From: CAZGKW01 sp964526295
GTDB taxonomy: Bacteria > Planctomycetota > Phycisphaerae > FEN-1346
DNA length: 64,000 nt
Direction: 5' to 3'
Assembly (NCBI GenBank): GCA_964526295.1
Contig: CAZGKW010000024.1
Span: 1 to 64,000 of the forward strand
The position numbers and the translations under genes were made by a program. Position 1 is the stretch's first letter, and the number at the start of each line of letters is the position of its first letter. Positions 25,770-34,295 of this stretch are shown here, piece after piece. The notes beneath the pieces were generated by a model. That model was given only the letters and a program-made list of their open reading frames with translations, did not search any database and was not told the origin of the DNA.

Positions 25770-26849
25770 TCAGTCCTCGCTTAGCTGCTTACGGCCGCGG
25801 CGCGGCTGGTACACGCAGAACGGTTCCTCGGCCAGGTAGTCGCCCGTGGCGGCGAACGCCCGGGCCCGGCAGCCGCCGCACACGAAGCGGTATTCACAGA
25901 CGCCGCAGCGGCCGCCGTAGCCGTCCGGCTCGCGGACCGCCCTGAGCACCTCCGACGTCTCCCAGATGCGGCGAAAGTCGTAGTCCTCGCGCCTCAGGTC
26001 GCCGCACTCGACGTCCAGGAACCCGCAGATCTGGACCTTGCCGGTGTGCGAGATGAAGGCGAACGACTTGCCGCCGAGGCACCCGCCGGGCACGTCGTCG
26101 CCGGAGGGCTTCCGGACGCGCTTCTCCCGGAGGATCCGCTGGTAGTGCGGAGCGCACGTCACCCGAATCCTGATGTCCTCCCGCGACTCCTGTCCGGCAA
26201 GCCACTCGAGGGCCGTCTCGTACTGGGCGGGCGACAGCTCCCGGTCGGCCAGAAGCGCCCCCCGGCCGGTGGGGACCAGCAGGAACGCGTTGAAACAGGT
26301 CGCCCCGAGCCGGACCGCCAGGTCGAGGACCTCCTCCAGCTCCCCCAGGTTCATCTCCGTGACCGTCGTGTTGATCTGGAACGGCACGCCGGCCCGCCGC
26401 AGCGCCTCGATGCCCCGCAGGGACCCCTCGAACGCCCCCTCGACGCCGCGGAACGCGTCGTGCGAGGAGGGAGTCGCGCCGTCGAGGCTGATCGAGATCT
26501 GGCGAAAACCCACCGCCTTCATCCGCCGGGCAGCCTCGTCGTCGATCAGCATGCCGCACGGGGCCATCGCCACCGGCAGGCCGTGGTCGCGGGCCCGCTC
26601 GGCCAGATCGAAGACGTCCGGCCGGAGCATCGGCTCCCCACCGGTCAGGATGACCAGCGGCCGGGCGAACGAGGCGATGCCATCCAGCACGCGGACGGCC
26701 TCGTCCGTCGAGAGCTCATCGCGGTAGGGCTCGCGCCGGGCGGACGCTCGGCAGTGCTTGCACGCCAACGGGCAGGACCGGGTGATCTCCCACGCGACGA
26801 TCCGAGGGACGTGTCGCGTCGAGGTCTCAAGCGACGGGCGAGGGGCCAC
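25770..26849 (-). CDS. ahbD: AhbD, radical SAM Fe-coproporphyrin III decarboxylase (heme synthase)
   Basis: The 359-residue radical SAM/SPASM-type enzyme has the cluster motif C26-x3-C30-x2-C33 (TRSCPLACKHC) and GGEPMLR. Its C-terminal auxiliary motif, CGVCEYRFVCGGCRARAF with GDYLAEEPFC, is typical of AhbD. It converts the two propionates of Fe-coproporphyrin III to vinyls, the last step of siroheme-dependent heme synthesis. The start is a GTG three bases after the ahbC stop. AAGGAG, overlapping that stop, provides the ribosome site. Assignment as AhbD rather than AhbC rests on the C-terminal motif. Confidence 0.92.
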   Translation of the reverse strand: MAPRPSLETSTRHVPRIVAWEITRSCPLACKHCRASARREPYRDELSTDEAVRVLDGIASFARPLVILTGGEPMLRPDVFDLAERARDHGLPVAMAPCGMLIDDEAARRMKAVGFRQISISLDGATPSSHDAFRGVEGAFEGSLRGIEALRRAGVPFQINTTVTEMNLGELEEVLDLAVRLGATCFNAFLLVPTGRGALLADRELSPAQYETALEWLAGQESREDIRIRVTCAPHYQRILREKRVRKPSGDDVPGGCLGGKSFAFISHTGKVQICGFLDVECGDLRREDYDFRRIWETSEVLRAVREPDGYGGRCGVCEYRFVCGGCRARAFAATGDYLAEEPFCVYQPRRGRKQLSED

Positions 26850-26852
26850 GCG

Positions 26853-28076
26853 TCACTCCTTCCGCGAGGCGGCGGGCCGCGCGGCACCGCCGGCGGGCAG
26901 GCCGATCTGGGCGTCGGTCAGGTAGCACGCCGGGTCGGGGGCCCACAGATCGCCCGTTGCCGCCTCGGCCCGAACGCGGAAGTTCCCGTTGCACGCATCG
27001 AGGAACCGGCACGCCGCGCACCGCCCCTTCAGGTGCGGCCGACGGTCTCGGAGCTTGGCCAGCAGCTCGACCGACGGGTCGGTCCAGATGTGGCTGAACG
27101 GCCGCTCGCGGACGCTGCCCAACGAAGCGTGACGCCAGAACTGGTCGGGGTGGACCCGGCCGTCCCAACTGACGCAGCCGATGCGGACGCCGGACGCGTT
27201 GCCGCCGTTCATCCGCAACAGTCGCAGCACGTCGTCGGCCCGCTGCCGGCCTTCGCGAAGCATACGAAGATAGAGGTATGGCCCGTCGCAGTGGTTGTCG
27301 ACCGTCAGGACCTCGGTGGGCCGGCCCTCGGCGTGGAGGGCCGCCGTGCGGTCGATGATCAGGTCGACCGCCCGCCGCGTCGCCTCGTGATCGAGGTCCT
27401 CCTCCATCAAAGCGCTGCCGCGCCCCGCGTAGACCAGGTGGTAGAAGCAGACCCGGGGGATGTCCTCGTCGCGTACGAGGCCGAAAAGGCGGGGCACCTC
27501 CTGGACATTCCGCCGCGTGATGGTAAATCGGAGGCCGACCTTGAGTCCCGCCGCCCGGCAGATGCGGACGCCCCGGATGGCCCGGTCGAACGCCCCGTCG
27601 AAGCCGCGGAAGCGGTCGTTCACCTCGCCGACGCCGTCGAGCGAGACCCCGACGTAGCTGAGGCCCAGCCCCGCGAGCCGTGCGGCCCTCGTCTCGTCGA
27701 TCAGCGTGCCGTTCGTCGAGATGACGGCCCGCATGCCCAGTCCGACGGCCCGCTCGACCAGCGCCGGCAGGTCCGGGCGCATGAGCGGCTCGCCGCCCGA
27801 GAAGAGGACCACCGGCACGCCGAAGGCCGCGAGGTCCTCCAGCATGGCCCGGCCCTCGTCGGTCGTCATCTCGTCGGCGTCGGCCGGGCCGGCGGACTCC
27901 GAGTAGCAGTGGACGCATCGCAGGTTGCACGCCCGGGTGCAGTTCCATACGACGACCGGCTTGCGGTCCTCGGCAAACTGGAGGAGGTGGCTCGGCAGAC
28001 GGTCGCTCTTCGCCCCGTACCGGAGGACGTCGGACGGCTCGACCGTGCCACAGTAGAGCTTGGATATCCCGATCAT
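26853..28076 (-). CDS. ahbC: AhbC, radical SAM 12,18-didecarboxysiroheme deacetylase (NirJ-like)
   Basis: The 407-residue protein begins MIGISKLYCGTVEPSD, the family hallmark, which selects the ATG at 28076. The radical SAM motif is C50-x3-C54-x2-C57 (TRACNLRCVHCY), followed by SGGEPLMR. A C-terminal auxiliary cysteine set lies in CAACRFLDACNGNFRVRAE and GDLWAPDPACYLTD. It removes the acetate side chains at C2 and C7 of didecarboxysiroheme to give Fe-coproporphyrin III. It starts 39 bases after cobA-hemD and directly precedes ahbD, so all steps from siroheme to heme are contiguous. The related NirJ acts in heme d1 synthesis, but AhbD beside it favours heme b. Confidence 0.93.
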   Translation of the reverse strand: MIGISKLYCGTVEPSDVLRYGAKSDRLPSHLLQFAEDRKPVVVWNCTRACNLRCVHCYSESAGPADADEMTTDEGRAMLEDLAAFGVPVVLFSGGEPLMRPDLPALVERAVGLGMRAVISTNGTLIDETRAARLAGLGLSYVGVSLDGVGEVNDRFRGFDGAFDRAIRGVRICRAAGLKVGLRFTITRRNVQEVPRLFGLVRDEDIPRVCFYHLVYAGRGSALMEEDLDHEATRRAVDLIIDRTAALHAEGRPTEVLTVDNHCDGPYLYLRMLREGRQRADDVLRLLRMNGGNASGVRIGCVSWDGRVHPDQFWRHASLGSVRERPFSHIWTDPSVELLAKLRDRRPHLKGRCAACRFLDACNGNFRVRAEAATGDLWAPDPACYLTDAQIGLPAGGAARPAASRKE

Positions 28077-28115
28077 GCGACTTTGCACCTGCCAGAGGCC
28101 GGTCAGGACTGACGA

Positions 28116-29651
28116 CTAGGCACCGGCCCTTCCGGCTGAGGCTTCCTGCTCGACGATCGCGGCGACCAGTGCCGGTATCGTGTGCGGGTTGGCTTCCGCG
28201 GTCGGCTCCAGGCCAGCCTCCCGGAGCGTCCTGCTCGTCACCGGACCGATGCTCGCGATCCGGACGTCCGTGGCCCGCACCGCCTCGGCCGCCACCGAAT
28301 CGAGGAAGTTCCGGACCGTGGAGCTACTGGTGAAGGTCAGCCAGTCGACCTTGCCGGCCGCGAGCCGCTCCGCCACGCCCGCGGCACCGGCATCGTCGGC
28401 CACCGTCCGGTACGCCGCTATGTCGTCGACGACGGCCCCGCGGGCCTCCAGCGCTTCGGTCAGGTCTTTCGGAGCGATGTCCGCCCGCGGGCAGAGCACC
28501 CGCACGCCCCGTAAGTTTACGGCATCCGCCAAGGCCGAGACAATCCCCGCCGAAGTATAGGCGTCGGGCTGGAGGTCCGCCCGGATGCCGAAGTCTCCGA
28601 GCCGCGCGGCCGTGGCGGGGCCGATGGCCGCGATCCGACGGCCCGCCAGGACCCGGGTGTCGAGCCCCATCCCGCTCATCATCTCGAAGAACGCCGCCAC
28701 CCCGTTGACGCTGGTGAAGACGATCCAGTCGTAGGCCCGGCAGGAGGCGATGGCCACGCGGAGCCGCTCGGGGTCCTCCGGCGGTTCGATGCGGATGGCG
28801 GGGGCCTCGATGGCCTCGGCCCCGAGGGCCTCCAGGGCCGCCGCCAGGCGGGATGCCTGCGAGCGGGCCCGCGTGACGACGATCCGCCGGCCGAAAAGCG
28901 GCCGGCGCTCGAACCACGCGAGACGCTCGCGCAGGCGGACCACGTCGCCGACGATGACGACGGCCGGCGGCCCCAGGTTCGCCTCCCGCACAGCCTCCGG
29001 CAGCGTCGCGACGGTGCCTGTGATCGTCCGCTGCTCAGGCGTCGTTCCCCAGCGGACCGCGGCCGCGGGCGTCTCCGGGTCGAGGCCGTGCTCGACGAGG
29101 CGGCGGCCGATCGACGCCAGCTTCCCCACGCCCATGTAGAAGACGAGCGTGCCGGGGAACCGGGCCAGGGCGTCCCAGTCGAGGGCCGACTCGGTCCGCT
29201 CGTCCGCCTCGTGGCCGGTGATAAGGGCGACTGCACTCGCTGCGCCGCGGTGCGTCACGGGAACGCCGGCGAAGGCCGGCGCGGCGACGCCCGCCGTCAC
29301 GCCCGGCACGACCTCGAACGGGACGCCGGCTTCCTCGAGCGCGAGGGCCTCCTCGCCGCCGCGGCCGAAGACGAACGGGTCGCCCCCTTTGAGGCGGACG
29401 ACGGTCCGGCCGGCCCGGGCGTGCTCGACGAGGAGGGCGTTGATCTCGTTCTGGGGCATGGAGTGCCGACCGGCCCGCTTGCCGACGTAGATGCGTTCGG
29501 CCTTCGGCGGGGCGTGGGCGAGGAGCTGTTCCGAGACGAGGGCGTCATACACGACGACGTCGGCCCGTTCCAGGGCCTCTCGGCCTCGAAGCGTCAGCAA
29601 GCCCGGATCGCCCGGTCCGCCGCCGACGAGATAGACTCGGCCGTCCGTCAC
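28116..29651 (-). CDS. cobA-hemD: Uroporphyrinogen-III C-methyltransferase / uroporphyrinogen-III synthase fusion
   Basis: The 511-residue bifunctional protein has an N-terminal SUMT domain (residues 1 to about 245: VYLVGGGPGDPGLLT, RLKGGDPFVFGRG, VTHRG) and a C-terminal HemD domain (about 260-500: FTSVNGVAAFFEMM, LTFTSSSTVRNFL). HemD cyclises hydroxymethylbilane to uroporphyrinogen III, and SUMT methylates it to precorrin-2, the siroheme precursor. The GTG at 29651 overlaps the hemA stop (GTGA) and sits at the true SUMT N-terminus, so upstream in-frame codons are excluded. The oxidase and ferrochelatase for siroheme, and hemC and hemB, are not in this window. Confidence 0.95.
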   Translation of the reverse strand: MTDGRVYLVGGGPGDPGLLTLRGREALERADVVVYDALVSEQLLAHAPPKAERIYVGKRAGRHSMPQNEINALLVEHARAGRTVVRLKGGDPFVFGRGGEEALALEEAGVPFEVVPGVTAGVAAPAFAGVPVTHRGAASAVALITGHEADERTESALDWDALARFPGTLVFYMGVGKLASIGRRLVEHGLDPETPAAAVRWGTTPEQRTITGTVATLPEAVREANLGPPAVVIVGDVVRLRERLAWFERRPLFGRRIVVTRARSQASRLAAALEALGAEAIEAPAIRIEPPEDPERLRVAIASCRAYDWIVFTSVNGVAAFFEMMSGMGLDTRVLAGRRIAAIGPATAARLGDFGIRADLQPDAYTSAGIVSALADAVNLRGVRVLCPRADIAPKDLTEALEARGAVVDDIAAYRTVADDAGAAGVAERLAAGKVDWLTFTSSSTVRNFLDSVAAEAVRATDVRIASIGPVTSRTLREAGLEPTAEANPHTIPALVAAIVEQEASAGRAGA

Positions 29652-31114
29652 GGTTCCACCTCCGCGGCTTCCTGGTCGGGTTCGTCCGCGGCCTCGGGCT
29701 CGCCGGCCTGCTTCGCGTCGACGGCATCGAGGTCGAACATGCGTCGGAGCGTATCGACCACGGCCAGGCGGTCGCTGAGCGTGGCGTCCTCGGCCGACTT
29801 GCGCAGGAGGGCCAGCGGGCCGTGCATGACGCGGGCCAGCAGGTGCTTGGCGAAGGCGTCGAGCTGGTCCGGGTCGATGCCGCCGAACTCGCGGGCGTGC
29901 TGGTCGATCTCGTCGGCGCGGAGCCGCCCCAGGCGCCGCCTGAGGAGCCGGATGGTCGGGACGACCTCGCGAGACTCGAGCCACCGCTCGAAGCAAGCGA
30001 CCTCGAACTCGACGATGGCCTCGGCCCGGGGGACCTCCTCCCGGCGCCGCTCCAGGTTCCGCTCGACGATCCGGCCGAGATCGTCAAGATTGTATAAGAA
30101 CACGTTCTCCAGGCGTCCGAGCCGTTCGTCGACGTCGCGCGGGACGGCGATGTCGAGCATGACCACCGGCCGGTCGCGGGCCGACAGGACGGGCCCTGCG
30201 TCGGCCTCGGCGACGACCGGGCCGGGCGCGCCCGTCGAGCCGATCACGAGGTCGGCCTCGTCGAGTCGGGCCGTGACCGCCGCCAGCTCAATCGCCTCGG
30301 TTTCTATGAAAAGTCCATCGGCCGCTTCGGCGTCCGCGCGAGCATCCGCATCGGTCCGCAGCAGGGCAGGGCACGTGACGGATTCGTCGTCGGTTGCGTG
30401 CCGGGCGTCCGTCCGGTCGGTGGCTCGCGAAGCGATCTCGGCCGCGAGGCGGCGGGCCCGATCGAGCGTGCGGTTGGCGACGATGAGCCGAGCCGCGCCG
30501 GCCCGAACGAGGGCTTGGGCCACCTGCTCGGCCGTCTCGCCCGCGCCGAGGAGGAGGACGGTCTTTCGCTCCAGGCCGGCGAAGATGTGTTCGGCCAGCT
30601 CGACGGCGGCCCCGGCGACGCCGGCTGATCCGTGGCCGAGGGCCGTCTCGGTCCGGACGCGCTTGCCGGCACGGAACGCCGCGTGCAACAGCTTGTTCAG
30701 GAGCGTCCGCGTGGTCCGTGCCCGGACGGCCAGCCTGTAGGCCGCCTTGACCTGGCCGAGGACCTCGTGTTCCCCGACGAGCTGCGAGTCGAGCGATGCG
30801 GCCACGCGGAACAGGTGCCGGACGGCTGCCGGGCCGTCGTGCCGGTAGAAGACCGAGCGGTCGGCGATCGTCTCGGTCCCCTTGACGGCGGCCACGCTCG
30901 CCAGGAAGTAGTCCAACGCTTCCTCGCCTTCGGGGCCGACGAAGTAGAGCTCCGTCCGGTTGCACGTGTCCAGGAGCAGGGCCTCTTCCAGCACCGGCTC
31001 GCGGTGGACCCGATCGAGGAACCGGGCCGTCAGCTTGCCGGGCAGGGCGAATCGTTCGCGCACCGCCACCGGGGCCGTTCGATGGTTCACCCCGATGACC
31101 GATAGCTGCGACAC
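29648..31114 (-). CDS. hemA: Glutamyl-tRNA reductase
   Basis: The 488-residue enzyme commits glutamate to tetrapyrroles by reducing Glu-tRNA to glutamate semialdehyde with NADPH. It has the catalytic Cys51 in LLLDTCNRTELYF, the substrate motif SLDSQLVGEHEVLGQVK, the nucleotide-binding VLLLGAGETAEQVA and the dimerisation helix region (AIVEFEVACFERWLE). It is about 60 residues longer than usual. An Ala/Asp/Arg-rich insert lies at about 231-262 in the NADPH domain, and an acidic tail (EPEAADEPDQEAAEVEP) ends it. The GTG at 31114 with GAGGTG eight bases upstream gives the family N-terminus (MSQLSVIGVNHRTAP). It is second in the heme operon, 68 bases after the HemX-like gene. Confidence 0.95.
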   Translation of the reverse strand: MSQLSVIGVNHRTAPVAVRERFALPGKLTARFLDRVHREPVLEEALLLDTCNRTELYFVGPEGEEALDYFLASVAAVKGTETIADRSVFYRHDGPAAVRHLFRVAASLDSQLVGEHEVLGQVKAAYRLAVRARTTRTLLNKLLHAAFRAGKRVRTETALGHGSAGVAGAAVELAEHIFAGLERKTVLLLGAGETAEQVAQALVRAGAARLIVANRTLDRARRLAAEIASRATDRTDARHATDDESVTCPALLRTDADARADAEAADGLFIETEAIELAAVTARLDEADLVIGSTGAPGPVVAEADAGPVLSARDRPVVMLDIAVPRDVDERLGRLENVFLYNLDDLGRIVERNLERRREEVPRAEAIVEFEVACFERWLESREVVPTIRLLRRRLGRLRADEIDQHAREFGGIDPDQLDAFAKHLLARVMHGPLALLRKSAEDATLSDRLAVVDTLRRMFDLDAVDAKQAGEPEAADEPDQEAAEVEP

Positions 31115-31182
31115 GTTCGATGCACCTCGGGAACGGCACGCGGCGGGCAAGCCCGCCGGCTGACTCCGGCCTTGGTCACCGG

Positions 31183-32004
31183 TCACGACAGCAGGCCGCT
31201 GGCCGTCAACAGGGCGACGACGGCGACGAACCCCGCCACGACCACCCACGCCACGCGCGAGCGGGACCACTTCCCGATCCACCGGCCCAGCACCGCCGCC
31301 GCGTACAGCACCCACGCCGCCGAGCCCGTGATGATCTTGGCGACGATCTTCGGGTCCGAGAGGCTCGCCCCGCCGTCCCCGCGGCCGAACAGGAAAGGCG
31401 AGACGGCGATCGACGCCGTGATCGCCACGAACCCGACCAGGAGCACATGCCACGTCATCCGCCCCAGCGACTCGAGCGGCGGCAGCCGGTCGAAGAGCAC
31501 GCCGAACCGTCCGCCGTGAAGCTCTCGCTGGGCCAGCAGGTACAGCACGCCGTATACCGCCGCGAAGCCCAAGGCCGTGTACGCCACCAGCGCCGGGATG
31601 ACGTGGAGCCGCCCCCAGACGGAGTGGCCGCCCTCCGGCGGCGGCCCGGCGGCCTCGAAAGTCCCCGCAAGGAGGATGCTCGAGGCGTACTGGAACAGGA
31701 ACACCAGGACCAGGACGAACAGGCCGGTCCGCCGGTCCCGGCCCGTCAGCTCGACCAGGGCGTAGACGGCGGCGGTGGCGAACGCCAGCACGGTGAGGAC
31801 CTCCTCGGTCCGGGCAAGCGGCGGACGGCGGTGGTGCACCGACCACAGGACCAGCACGGCCGCGTGAACGACCAGGCACGCCCACAGCCAGGGGCTGCGG
31901 CCCCGCGTGCGCTTCCGCAGGAAGAACGTCGCCCCGTAATCGACCAGCAGGGCGAGATACACCAGCGGCAGCAGCGCGTTCGCGACGGTCAGCAGGGACG
32001 CCAT
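31183..32004 (-). CDS. HemX/CcsA-like cytochrome c assembly membrane protein
   Basis: The 273-residue protein has about eight predicted helices with the cytochrome c assembly (CcsA/CcmC) fold signs: paired His in LVVHAAVLVLWSVHH and WGRLHVIPALVAYTALGF, and a later His in MTWHVLLVGF. The WGWDPKE-type WWD motif of true CcsA is absent, as in the HemX group commonly encoded next to hemA. It probably sits in the inner membrane and handles or senses heme. It leads the heme operon and is divergent from the ResB-CcsA pair. Confidence 0.8.
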   Translation of the reverse strand: MASLLTVANALLPLVYLALLVDYGATFFLRKRTRGRSPWLWACLVVHAAVLVLWSVHHRRPPLARTEEVLTVLAFATAAVYALVELTGRDRRTGLFVLVLVFLFQYASSILLAGTFEAAGPPPEGGHSVWGRLHVIPALVAYTALGFAAVYGVLYLLAQRELHGGRFGVLFDRLPPLESLGRMTWHVLLVGFVAITASIAVSPFLFGRGDGGASLSDPKIVAKIITGSAAWVLYAAAVLGRWIGKWSRSRVAWVVVAGFVAVVALLTASGLLS

Positions 32005-32125
32005 GTCGTCTCTCCCCGTGTGGCCGCAGGACAGATGCCGGGCCGGACGTTCGGAGCATTGTATCAGGTTCGTCGTCTCGGGGCGACCCGCCTGCGAGCC
32101 CGACGCGCGGCGTTTTGCGTTGGCT

Positions 32126-32155
32126 TTGGACGCCTCGCCGCCGCCCTGCTATGAT
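32126..32155 (+). promoter_or_regulatory. Promoter of the cytochrome c maturation pair
   Basis: TTGGAC (32126-32131) is followed after 18 bases by TATGAT (32150-32155), about 33 bases before the resB-like ATG. On the opposite strand TACAAT (32063-32058) could serve the divergent heme operon, though no good -35 accompanies it. Confidence 0.6.
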
Positions 32156-32188
32156 GAGGCGGGTCCTCGAGCGGGGCGGGGAGGCGGG

Positions 32189-33316
32189 ATGCAGTCGGCC
32201 CGCAAGATAGCGATGTACGCGACGCTGGCCGCGATCGGGGAGCTGGCGTTCCTCTCGATCTGCGGGGCGTTCCTTGGCGCGTCGGCGGCGAAGGCGTTCT
32301 TCAACACGCCCCCGATGGCCGGGTTCTGGTTCTTCCTGCTTGCCCTGCTGGTCGGCTGCTTCATCGTGGACTGGCGGTTGGTCCGTTCGCCGGGCCTGGC
32401 GGCGATGCATCTGGGGGCGGCCGCCATACTCATCGGGTCGATGTGGAGCTCGGACGCCGGGCACCTCGCCGCCGACTGGCTCCTCGACCGCCAGAAACCC
32501 CCTTACGGCCACCTGCGGATCGCTGAAGGGGGGGAAGCGGCCGTCCTGCGGGACGCGGGAACGGGTCGGGCCGTCGGGACGCTGCCCTTTGCGGTCAGGC
32601 TGCGGGACTTCCGTATCGAGTACTACCCAGGTGGCGAATGGGGCCTGTGGTTCCAGCATCCGGTGCCGGCAGGCGTCGCGGCCCAGGAAGGGCTGACCGA
32701 GATCGACTGGCAGGTCGGCGAAGCCGTGAGGGTCGAGGGTACGGGCTTGCGTATCCGCGTCCTGGAGTTCCACGAGCACGCCCGGCCGATCCTCGGCGAC
32801 GGGGGCGAGGTTGTCGGGGCCGAACCGGACCCCGAGAGCGACACGGCCGCCATGGAGATCGAGGCGACCCTTCGCGACCGGACCCATCGGGGCTGGATTG
32901 TCGTGCCGGGGGGGCGCGAGATGGGCGGCATGGGCCTCGATCCGCTGGTTCCCGAGGAGGTCGCGGCCCATTCGGGCCTGGCTTTCTGGCTCTCCCGGCC
33001 CCGCAGGATGCCCAAGGACTACTTCTCGGACGTCGAGGTCCTCGAGGACGGCGAGGTGGTCCGCGAGGCGACGATCGAGGTCAACCATCCTCTCCACTGG
33101 GGCGGGTACCACCTGTACCAGAGCAGCTACGAGATGGGTCGGCACCAAGTGGCCACGGTCCTGGCCGTGCGGTCGGATTCAGGCCTCTACGTCGTCTACA
33201 CGGGCTTCGTGCTGCTGGTGCTGGGAACCGCTGTGCGGTTCTGGATCGAACATCCGGTGAAGCGGCTGCTGCGGTGGTCGCGTCTCCGACAGCCGACGGC
33301 GGCGGAGGGCGGATGA
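32189..33316 (+). CDS. ResB/Ccs1-like cytochrome c biogenesis protein
   Basis: This is a 375-residue membrane protein. Three N-terminal helices (about 7-30, 42-61 and 69-86) precede a large periplasmic domain containing EVNHPLHWGGYHLYQSSYE. A final helix lies at about 333-354 and a basic C-terminus follows. This is the ResB/Ccs1 arrangement that with CcsA delivers and attaches heme to apocytochrome c in system II. GGGGAGG lies five bases before the ATG at 32189. It overlaps the ccsA start (ATGA). The conserved WGGYHLYQ block is the best family marker. Confidence 0.85.
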   Translation: MQSARKIAMYATLAAIGELAFLSICGAFLGASAAKAFFNTPPMAGFWFFLLALLVGCFIVDWRLVRSPGLAAMHLGAAAILIGSMWSSDAGHLAADWLLDRQKPPYGHLRIAEGGEAAVLRDAGTGRAVGTLPFAVRLRDFRIEYYPGGEWGLWFQHPVPAGVAAQEGLTEIDWQVGEAVRVEGTGLRIRVLEFHEHARPILGDGGEVVGAEPDPESDTAAMEIEATLRDRTHRGWIVVPGGREMGGMGLDPLVPEEVAAHSGLAFWLSRPRRMPKDYFSDVEVLEDGEVVREATIEVNHPLHWGGYHLYQSSYEMGRHQVATVLAVRSDSGLYVVYTGFVLLVLGTAVRFWIEHPVKRLLRWSRLRQPTAAEGG

Positions 33317-34152
33317 ACGGGTCTCCCGAGCAATGGGTGCCGGGACTGATCTGGGCGGCGCTGGGCCTCTATGGCGCCGCGGGGGTGACGCTCCTGGCCG
33401 CCGCGCTGATCGAGGTGGCCGGATCGGGTGAACGGGGCGGCATGGCGCGCGGGCTCGGCTGGGTCCTGTTCGGCCTCGGTTTCGCTGCGGCCCTGACGGC
33501 GTGGCTCGGACGCTGGGTCTGGGTCGCCCATCCCCCGTTCCAGAACCTGTACGAAGCGTTCCTGACGATGGGCATGCTGATGCTGCCGGTTGCCCTGGTG
33601 AACCGCTTCGTCCTTCGCGTAGGGGGTCACTGGCTCGATGCCCTCGGCGGCGTCATCATCCTTGTGCCGGTGGCGTTCGAGAGGTTCAGCCCGGCGCCGC
33701 AGCACTTGCCGCCGGCGCTCCAGTCGTTTCTGTTCGTCCCGCACGTGGCGACGTACCTGGTGGCGTACGTCATTCTGCTGAAGGCGGGCTGTCTGGCGGT
33801 GGGTCGTCTGGTTTCGCCCCGATGGCCGGACGCCGGGCGGACGCTCGCCTATGGGCCGGCGACGTACCGGCTGGTGGCGTTCGGGTTCCCGTTCCTGACG
33901 CTGGGTCTCGTGCTCGGCGCCTGGTGGGCCCGGCTGGCCTGGGACGATTTCTGGGGGTGGGACCCGAAAGAGCTGTGGTCGCTGGTCTCGTGGGTGGCAT
34001 TCGTCGCGTATCTGCACGGGCGGGCCGCGTGGGGCCGGCGGTACCCGCGGCTCTCGAGCGCCCTGGTCATCGCCGGGGGCGTCTTAATCCTGATCACCCT
34101 CCTCTGGGCGAACCTGTCGGAGCTTTTCAAGGGGCTCCATACGTACGCCTGA
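33313..34152 (+). CDS. ccsA: CcsA/ResC cytochrome c-type biogenesis protein
   Basis: The 279-residue polytopic protein carries the WWD heme-handling motif DFFWGWDPKE-like (here DDFWGWDPKELWSLVSW) and conserved histidines in FVPHVATYLVAYV and YLHGRAAWG. The N-terminal block HPPFQNLYEAFL is typical of CcsA. It exports heme and, with the ResB-like protein encoded just upstream, forms system II cytochrome c synthetase. The ATG overlaps the resB-like stop. It lies divergent from the heme operon, coupling heme supply with cytochrome c maturation. Confidence 0.92.
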   Translation: MNGSPEQWVPGLIWAALGLYGAAGVTLLAAALIEVAGSGERGGMARGLGWVLFGLGFAAALTAWLGRWVWVAHPPFQNLYEAFLTMGMLMLPVALVNRFVLRVGGHWLDALGGVIILVPVAFERFSPAPQHLPPALQSFLFVPHVATYLVAYVILLKAGCLAVGRLVSPRWPDAGRTLAYGPATYRLVAFGFPFLTLGLVLGAWWARLAWDDFWGWDPKELWSLVSWVAFVAYLHGRAAWGRRYPRLSSALVIAGGVLILITLLWANLSELFKGLHTYA

Positions 34153-34295
34153 CTCGCCGGTTTCTCGCGAAAGAACGCGTTTTTTCCTTGCCACGCGGGG
34201 CCGCGCCTGGTTGAAGTCGGGTTCCTGCCCACGGGCGCCGACGGGGGCCCCGGCTGCATGCCGCACGCCGGGCGAAGCGAGCGAAAGGTGGAGCG

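Noticed and set aside
34165..34186. CGCG-AAAGAA-CGCG followed by TTTTTT after ccsA as a terminator
   Set aside because: The stem has only four base pairs and CGCG is self-complementary. I could not support a stable hairpin.
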